Source: Clostridia bacterium (GTDB lineage: Bacteria > Bacillota > Clostridia > Oscillospirales > Acutalibacteraceae). Taken from it: a DNA stretch of 64,000 nt. Each line of letters starts with the position of its first letter. Within the stretch, counting starts at the first letter, position 1. The notes beneath the pieces were generated by a model, which was not told the origin of the DNA, did not search any database, and saw only the letters and a list, made by a program, of their open reading frames with translations. Positions 59,133-64,000 of this stretch are shown in pieces. The stretch spans positions 1 through 64,000 of the forward strand of contig JAFYUI010000005.1 in assembly GCA_017549565.1 (NCBI GenBank). Reading direction: 5' to 3'. The position numbers and the translations under genes were made by a program.

Positions 59133-61310
59133 ATGAAAATTATCAAAAGAAGCGGTGCGGAAGTAACCTTCGACCCTAATAAGATTATTATTGCGGTTAC
59201 AAAGGCAAATCAAAGTGTTGTGCCAAGCCACAGAATGACAGAAATTCAAATAAAACGCATCGCCGAAGATGTGGAAAGTGCAGCGGCTAATATTAACCGT
59301 TCTTTAAGCGTTGAAGAAATACAAGATATGGTAGAAGACCAAATCATGAATCAACGCGCTTTTGAGGTTGCAAGGCGCTATATTACATATCGATATAACC
59401 GTGCGTTAGTTAGAAAATCTAATACTACTGATGAACAAATTTTAAGCTTGATTGAATGCAATAACGAAGAGGTTAAGCAAGAAAACAGTAATAAAAACCC
59501 CACCGTTAACAGCGTTCAGCGTGACTATATGGCGGGTGAGGTTAGTAAGGATATCACCAGACGTATTCTTTTAAGCCCTGACATTGTTGATGCACACGAC
59601 CGCGGTCTTATTCACTTCCACGATGCTGACTATTTTGCACAGCATATGCACAACTGTGACCTTGTAAACCTTGAAGATATGCTTCAAAACGGTACCGTTA
59701 TCAGCGGCACCTCTATTGAGCGTCCCCACAGTTTTTCAACCGCTTGTAACATTGCAACCCAAATTATTGCACAGGTTGCTTCTTGTCAGTATGGCGGTCA
59801 AAGTATCAGCTTAACACATTTGGCACCCTTTGTTGATGTAAGCCGTAAAAAGATTTATTCCGAAGTTGTGGCTGAAATGGAAGAGGCAGGCGTTTCTTTA
59901 AGTGAAGAAAAGATTTCACAAATTACCGAAAAACGCCTTTTAACAGAAATTGCGCGCGGTGTTCAAACAATTCAGTATCAGGTTGTAACCCTTATGACCA
60001 CCAACGGCCAAGCCCCCTTTGTTACTGTATTTATGTATCTTAATGAAGCCAAAAACGAACAGGAAAAGGCCGACCTTGCGTTAATTATTGAAGAGGTTTT
60101 AAAACAAAGATATAAGGGCGTTAAAAACGAGCAGGGTGTTTGGATTACACCCGCTTTCCCAAAACTTATTTATGTTTTGGAAGAAGACAATATTAAAGAA
60201 GACAGCAAATATTGGTATCTTACACAACTTGCTGCTAAATGCACTGCAAAGCGTATGGTGCCTGACTATATTTCTGAAAAGGTTATGCTTCAAAACAAGG
60301 TTGACAAAAACGGCGAAGGTCATTGCTACACCTGTATGGGTTGCCGCAGCTTCTTGACACCTTATGTTGACGAAAACGGCAAACCGAAATATTACGGCCG
60401 CTTTAACCAAGGCGTTGTTACCGTAAACTTGGTTGATATCGGTCTTTCGGCAAACGGCGATATGGAAAAATTCTGGAAAATTTTTGACGAAAGAATGGAA
60501 CTTTGCCACCGCGCACTTCAAGCTCGTCACGAACGCCTTACAGGTACTGTTTCGGATGCTGCACCTATTTTGTGGCAATACGGCGCACTTTTGCGCCTCA
60601 AAAAAGGCGAAACCATTGACAAATATCTCCACGGCGGTTATTCTACCATTTCGCTTGGCTATGCGGGTCTTTGGGAATGTGTTTATGCTATGATAGGCAA
60701 AAAGCTCACCGAAAAAGAGGGTGAGGAATTTGGCCTTGAAATTATGAGAAAATTAAACGAATATACTGCAAAGTGGAAAGCAGCCGAGGTTATTGACTAT
60801 TCGCTTTACGGCACACCGCTTGAAAGCACAACCTATAAATTTGCAAAATGCTTGCAAAAGCGTTTTGGCATTATAAAGGGTGTTACCGATAAAAACTACA
60901 TAACAAACAGCTATCACGTTCACGTAACCGAAGATATTGATGCATTTGAAAAATTGGCGTTAGAGGCCAAATTCCAAGCATTGTCACCCGGTGGTGCTAT
61001 CAGCTATGTTGAAGTACCTAATATGCAAAACAACCTTGATGCTGTGCTTTCGGTTATGAAGTTTATTTATGACAACATTATGTATGCCGAGCTTAATACC
61101 AAGAGCGACTATTGTCACGAATGCGGCTTTGACGGTGAAATTGAAATTAAAGAAAACGAGCATGGCAAATTGGTTTGGACCTGTCCGAATTGCGGCAACA
61201 CCGACCAAGATAAGCTTAATGTTGCTCGCCGCACCTGTGGTTATATTGGCACACAATTCTGGAACCAAGGCAGAACACAGGAAATTAAGGAAAGAGTTTT
61301 ACACCTGTAA
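59133..61310 (+). CDS. nrdD: Anaerobic ribonucleoside-triphosphate reductase
   Basis: The 725-residue class III reductase has an N-terminal ATP-cone (1 to about 90), a ten-stranded barrel with GGQSISLTHLAPF and HCYTCMGCRSFLTPYVDENG, a C-terminal zinc-binding site (CHECGF and CPNCG) and the glycyl-radical loop RRTCGYIGT. It makes deoxynucleotides without oxygen, which suits a strict anaerobe. GAGGTAG precedes the ATG. nrdG follows after nine bases. Confidence 0.97.
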   Translation: MKIIKRSGAEVTFDPNKIIIAVTKANQSVVPSHRMTEIQIKRIAEDVESAAANINRSLSVEEIQDMVEDQIMNQRAFEVARRYITYRYNRALVRKSNTTDEQILSLIECNNEEVKQENSNKNPTVNSVQRDYMAGEVSKDITRRILLSPDIVDAHDRGLIHFHDADYFAQHMHNCDLVNLEDMLQNGTVISGTSIERPHSFSTACNIATQIIAQVASCQYGGQSISLTHLAPFVDVSRKKIYSEVVAEMEEAGVSLSEEKISQITEKRLLTEIARGVQTIQYQVVTLMTTNGQAPFVTVFMYLNEAKNEQEKADLALIIEEVLKQRYKGVKNEQGVWITPAFPKLIYVLEEDNIKEDSKYWYLTQLAAKCTAKRMVPDYISEKVMLQNKVDKNGEGHCYTCMGCRSFLTPYVDENGKPKYYGRFNQGVVTVNLVDIGLSANGDMEKFWKIFDERMELCHRALQARHERLTGTVSDAAPILWQYGALLRLKKGETIDKYLHGGYSTISLGYAGLWECVYAMIGKKLTEKEGEEFGLEIMRKLNEYTAKWKAAEVIDYSLYGTPLESTTYKFAKCLQKRFGIIKGVTDKNYITNSYHVHVTEDIDAFEKLALEAKFQALSPGGAISYVEVPNMQNNLDAVLSVMKFIYDNIMYAELNTKSDYCHECGFDGEIEIKENEHGKLVWTCPNCGNTDQDKLNVARRTCGYIGTQFWNQGRTQEIKERVLHL

Positions 61311-61319
61311 AAATTATTT

Positions 61320-61880
61320 ATGAATTACGCAGTAATTAAAAAATTTGATATAGCAAACGGTCCGGGGGTTAGGGTGTCGCTTTTCGTAAGCGGTTGCCGC
61401 CACAAATGCAAAAACTGCTTTAACAGCGAAGCGTGGGATTTTTCTTATGGCACACTCATGACCGATGAAACTGTTGATGAAATTGTCGCAGCGATAGATA
61501 AAGATTATATCGAGGGCTTTTCGCTTTTGGGCGGCGAGCCCTTTGAGCCCGAAAACCAAGCGGGCATTTATAAGGTTTTAAAGGCAGTTAAAGAAAAATG
61601 TCCCCAAAAAACTGTTTGGTGTTACAGCGGTTTTTTGTTTGAAGAGCTTTTATCGGGCACAGTTGGCGATAAAGATTTGGTTTTAAAATGTTTGGAGCTT
61701 ATTGATGTTTTGGTGGACGGAAAGTTTGTTGAAGCGCTTAAAAGTCCGTCACTTTTGTTCCGTGGCTCGTCAAATCAGCGAATAATTGATGTAAAAAAGT
61801 CCATTTTGCAGGGTGAAGTTATTTGGCTTACGGGCAAATGGGAAAGGCAAATGGGCTCGGGTAATATTTACGAAGGGTAG
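61320..61880 (+). CDS. nrdG: Anaerobic ribonucleotide reductase activating protein
   Basis: The 186-residue radical-SAM enzyme has FVSGCRHKCKNCFNSEAWDF, in which the CxxxCxxC cysteines bind the 4Fe-4S cluster, and SLLGGEPFEPENQ. It installs the glycyl radical on NrdD. It lies directly after nrdD, and dut follows after nine bases. No good ribosome site precedes the ATG, so it may be coupled to nrdD translation. Confidence 0.95.
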   Translation: MNYAVIKKFDIANGPGVRVSLFVSGCRHKCKNCFNSEAWDFSYGTLMTDETVDEIVAAIDKDYIEGFSLLGGEPFEPENQAGIYKVLKAVKEKCPQKTVWCYSGFLFEELLSGTVGDKDLVLKCLELIDVLVDGKFVEALKSPSLLFRGSSNQRIIDVKKSILQGEVIWLTGKWERQMGSGNIYEG

Positions 61881-61889
61881 ATAAATATA

Positions 61890-62333
61890 ATGGTTAAGGT
61901 GAACTTTAAAAAGCTTAATGAAAACGCAAAGGTGCCAACCTATGGCTCGCCCTATTCCGCAGGGGCTGACCTTTATGCTTTAACAAACGGCGAAACAATT
62001 ACTTTTCAGCCAAACGAAACTAAAATTATCCACACAGGTATCGCAATGGAAATACCCGAGGGTTATGCAGGGCTTATCTATGCCAGAAGCGGCATTGCAA
62101 ACAAGCGGGGTCTCGCCCCTTCTAACAAGGTTGGTGTGGTTGACAGTGACTATCGCGGTGAAATAATGGTTTCACTTCATAATCATTCTGACAAGGTGCA
62201 GGAAATTAGTGATTTTGAACGCATTGCACAAATGGTTATTACCCCATTTTTAAAGGTGGACTATACCGAGGTTGAAGAACTTACCGATACCGAGCGTGGC
62301 GAGGGCGGTTTTGGCTCGACAGGTAAAAAATGA
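61890..62333 (+). CDS. dut: Deoxyuridine 5'-triphosphate nucleotidohydrolase
   Basis: The 147-residue trimeric dUTPase has all five motifs: SAGADLYAL, ARSGIANKRGLAPSN, GVVDSDYRGEI, RIAQMVI and RGEGGFGSTG. It removes dUTP and supplies dUMP. Its place after nrdDG joins it to dNTP synthesis, probably under the same NrdR-type control. Confidence 0.96.
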   Translation: MVKVNFKKLNENAKVPTYGSPYSAGADLYALTNGETITFQPNETKIIHTGIAMEIPEGYAGLIYARSGIANKRGLAPSNKVGVVDSDYRGEIMVSLHNHSDKVQEISDFERIAQMVITPFLKVDYTEVEELTDTERGEGGFGSTGKK

Positions 62334-62353
62334 AATTATTAAAAAACTTTTAA

Positions 62354-62391
62354 GGGAATGTAACAATTTTGTTATATTCCCATTTTTATTT
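62354..62391 (+). terminator. Terminator after dut
   Basis: GGGAAT-TAAC and GTTA-ATTCCC pair with one mismatch and a short loop, followed by ATTTTTATTT. Confidence 0.82.
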
Positions 62392-62418
62392 GACAAATAT
62401 ATTTAATAATAGTAAAAT
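62390..62418 (+). promoter_or_regulatory. Promoter of the LTA-synthase-like gene
   Basis: TTGACA (62390-62395) and TAAAAT (62413-62418) are 17 bases apart; the -35 box overlaps the end of the dut terminator. Confidence 0.78.
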
Positions 62419-62451
62419 AAATAGGTATTATTGAAAGAGGGAGGCGACTGT

Positions 62452-64000
62452 ATGAAAAAATATTTACATTGGGCATTTTTTCCAATAAGTATAATTTATT
62501 GTGAATTTTGGTTGCGTCTTTTCAGCGGTGAAAATTTCTTTAATTTTGGCATTTTTACAGTAATGCTTTTTTCAATATTCTTTGGCCTTTTGGCACAGTT
62601 TATTTCCTTTAACAAAAACGTAGGGCTTATTATTGTGCAGTCACTTTTAAGCGTTTGGTACAGCGTGCAAACCGTTTACCACAACATTTTCGGTACTTAT
62701 ATGATTTTGTACTCGCTTAACGGGGCGGGGCAAATTACCGAAAGTGAAATGCTGGGCGAAGCGTTTATTGCAATTTTAAAAAGTCTTTGGCAGGTTTTAA
62801 TTTTATTTGTGCCGCTTTTACTTTTGGTTATTGGCATTAAAAAGTTTAAAACCCGTAGAAAGACTGAAAAGCGTGAAAAAATAACGGCAGCATCGGTAAC
62901 AGCAAGTGTTTTAATAATTACCATGTTGCTTCGCATAATAATTCCGCACTATCACGATAAAAATGCAATTTTTGAAATTAACACAAGCGTTTCGTACAAT
63001 GGTCTTTTATACAGCGAAGTGTTGGATTTTGTTTACAGCATTTTGGGTGTTGATAACGGGTACGAGCTTGACAGCGATGTTGAAAACGAGGTTGAGCCCG
63101 AAGAAAAGCCGACCGTATATGGCCCTAATATGATGAAAATTGATTTTGAAACCTTGGCACAGCAGGAAACAAATGCCACGGTTAAATCGCTCCACGAATA
63201 TTTTGGCAGTCGCACCCCAACCTATCAAAACGAATATACAGGTATGTTTAAGGGCTATAATTTGGTGCAGGTTACGGCCGAGGGTTTTTCTTATTTAGCT
63301 ATTGATAAGGACATTACCCCAACCCTTTATAAAATGCAGCAAGAGGGCTTTAATTTTACAAATTTCTATACACCAATTTGGGGTGTTAGCACCTCCGACG
63401 GTGAATATGTTGCAACCACAGGTCTTGTGCCAAAGGGCGGTATTTGGAGCTATTCAACCTCGGGCAGAAATAATATTTTCTTCCCATTTGTAATGTCGCA
63501 GCAGTTTTTAAATGACGGACTCCAGACAGTTCGGGGCTATCACAACCACACCTATACCTATTATAATCGCCATATCTCACACAAAAATATGGGCTTTAAT
63601 TATAAGGGCATCGGCAACGGTCTGGAAAAGGTTGTTAACCCTAAATGCTGGCCCGAATCCGACCTTGAAATGTTGCAAGGCACCACAAGTGAATATGTAG
63701 GTGAAGACCGTTTTATGACCTATTATATGACGGTCAGCGGTCATTTAAGGTATACCTTTGTGGGTAACAGAATGGCGGCACGCCATAAGGATGCGGTTAA
63801 GCATTTAAATCTTTCAGACAATGCAAAGGCATATCTTGCTTGTAATATCGAGCTTGACTTGGCAATGGAAAACTTGCTTACTTCATTAGAGCAGGCAGGC
63901 ATTGCTGAAAAAACTGTTATCGTAATCACACCCGACCATTATCCCTATGGTTTAGAGGACAAAGAAAATGTTGATATCTATCATTATTTTGACGAGCTTG
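62452..64000 (+). CDS. LTA synthase-family sulfatase-fold protein (partial)
   Basis: The frame opens at the ATG 62452, with AGGGAGG nine bases upstream, and stays open to the window end (516 codons, 3' end missing). Five membrane segments fill the first 190 residues or so. The extracellular part is of the alkaline-phosphatase/sulfatase type. YNLVQVTAEGFS holds the metal-binding glutamate, WGVSTSDGEYVATTGL the catalytic threonine in the place of the LtaS KTSD motif, and VIVITPDHYPYG the metal-binding Asp-His. LtaS-like enzymes polymerise glycerol-phosphate from phosphatidylglycerol; this protein could also be a phosphoglycerol transferase of other type. Confidence 0.87.
   Translation, partial: MKKYLHWAFFPISIIYCEFWLRLFSGENFFNFGIFTVMLFSIFFGLLAQFISFNKNVGLIIVQSLLSVWYSVQTVYHNIFGTYMILYSLNGAGQITESEMLGEAFIAILKSLWQVLILFVPLLLLVIGIKKFKTRRKTEKREKITAASVTASVLIITMLLRIIIPHYHDKNAIFEINTSVSYNGLLYSEVLDFVYSILGVDNGYELDSDVENEVEPEEKPTVYGPNMMKIDFETLAQQETNATVKSLHEYFGSRTPTYQNEYTGMFKGYNLVQVTAEGFSYLAIDKDITPTLYKMQQEGFNFTNFYTPIWGVSTSDGEYVATTGLVPKGGIWSYSTSGRNNIFFPFVMSQQFLNDGLQTVRGYHNHTYTYYNRHISHKNMGFNYKGIGNGLEKVVNPKCWPESDLEMLQGTTSEYVGEDRFMTYYMTVSGHLRYTFVGNRMAARHKDAVKHLNLSDNAKAYLACNIELDLAMENLLTSLEQAGIAEKTVIVITPDHYPYGLEDKENVDIYHYFDEL

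Overview
The window comes from an endospore-forming, AT-rich, Gram-positive Clostridia-type bacterium, probably near the Oscillospirales. It holds the tail of spoIVA, an intact spoIID, Firmicutes-type rny, prp and mrnC, an L27 with a Prp-cleavable leader, strong Shine-Dalgarno sites and many consensus sigma-A promoters (TTGACA, 17-base spacer, TATAAT). Most of it is chromosomal core. One stretch, about 30.3 to 33.9 kb, is accessory and decayed.

Layout. 1-3.2 kb: spoIVA end, a lone 5S rRNA gene, an ECF sigma factor with a membrane-anchored beta-propeller partner, and a candidate small RNA. 3.2-6.4 kb: mnmE and RNase Y, convergent on one terminator. 6.4-20.4 kb: a tightly packed leftward run of thirteen genes, polA, LMW-phosphatase/RimI fusion, tsaD, lipid kinase, mreB, mreC, mreD, PBP2, minD, mgsA-like, hisS, aspS, linking replication, tRNA modification, cell elongation, division and aminoacylation; it ends in one clear terminator. 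20.4-30.3 kb: dusB (apparently leaderless), yebC, a DUF3048 lipoprotein, a cation/proton antiporter, dapA-lysA under a lysine riboswitch, a sodium:amino-acid symporter and a PlsC/zinc-ribbon protein. 30.3-33.9 kb: the accessory island, with a duplicated spoIID 3' end, about eight REP-like palindromes, a broken REP-associated transposase, an RHS fragment and small lipoprotein or membrane genes. 34-38.5 kb: spoIID, a three-gene operon of unknown small proteins, a phosphodiesterase, queH and thiT under a TPP riboswitch, followed by a palindromic mobile-type repeat. 38.8-48.4 kb: rpmH-rnpA-yidD-yidC-jag, murA, walJ-like, rlmH, rpmG-secE-nusG, rplK-rplA, vanZ-like and a LUD protein. 48.4-52.9 kb: leftward galT, AEC transporter, C39-like protein and a two-gene SufC/SufB-like minimal system. 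53-64 kb: a lipoprotein and membrane protein, rplU-prp-rpmA, two DUF2007-like proteins, obgE, mrnC, a YitT-family protein, nrdD-nrdG-dut and the start of an LTA-synthase-like gene cut by the window end.

The most unusual points are: the RAYT/REP island with a duplicated spoIID end; an MgsA homologue lacking the catalytic aspartate; SecE with a four-helix N-terminal extension; a phosphatase-RimI fusion; a leaderless dusB; a lysine riboswitch whose switching helices can be read directly; a stand-alone SufBC-like pair; and a candidate ~104-nt small RNA upstream of mnmE. I did not find a complete new defence or mobile system. All family assignments are from motif recognition by eye, without database searches.
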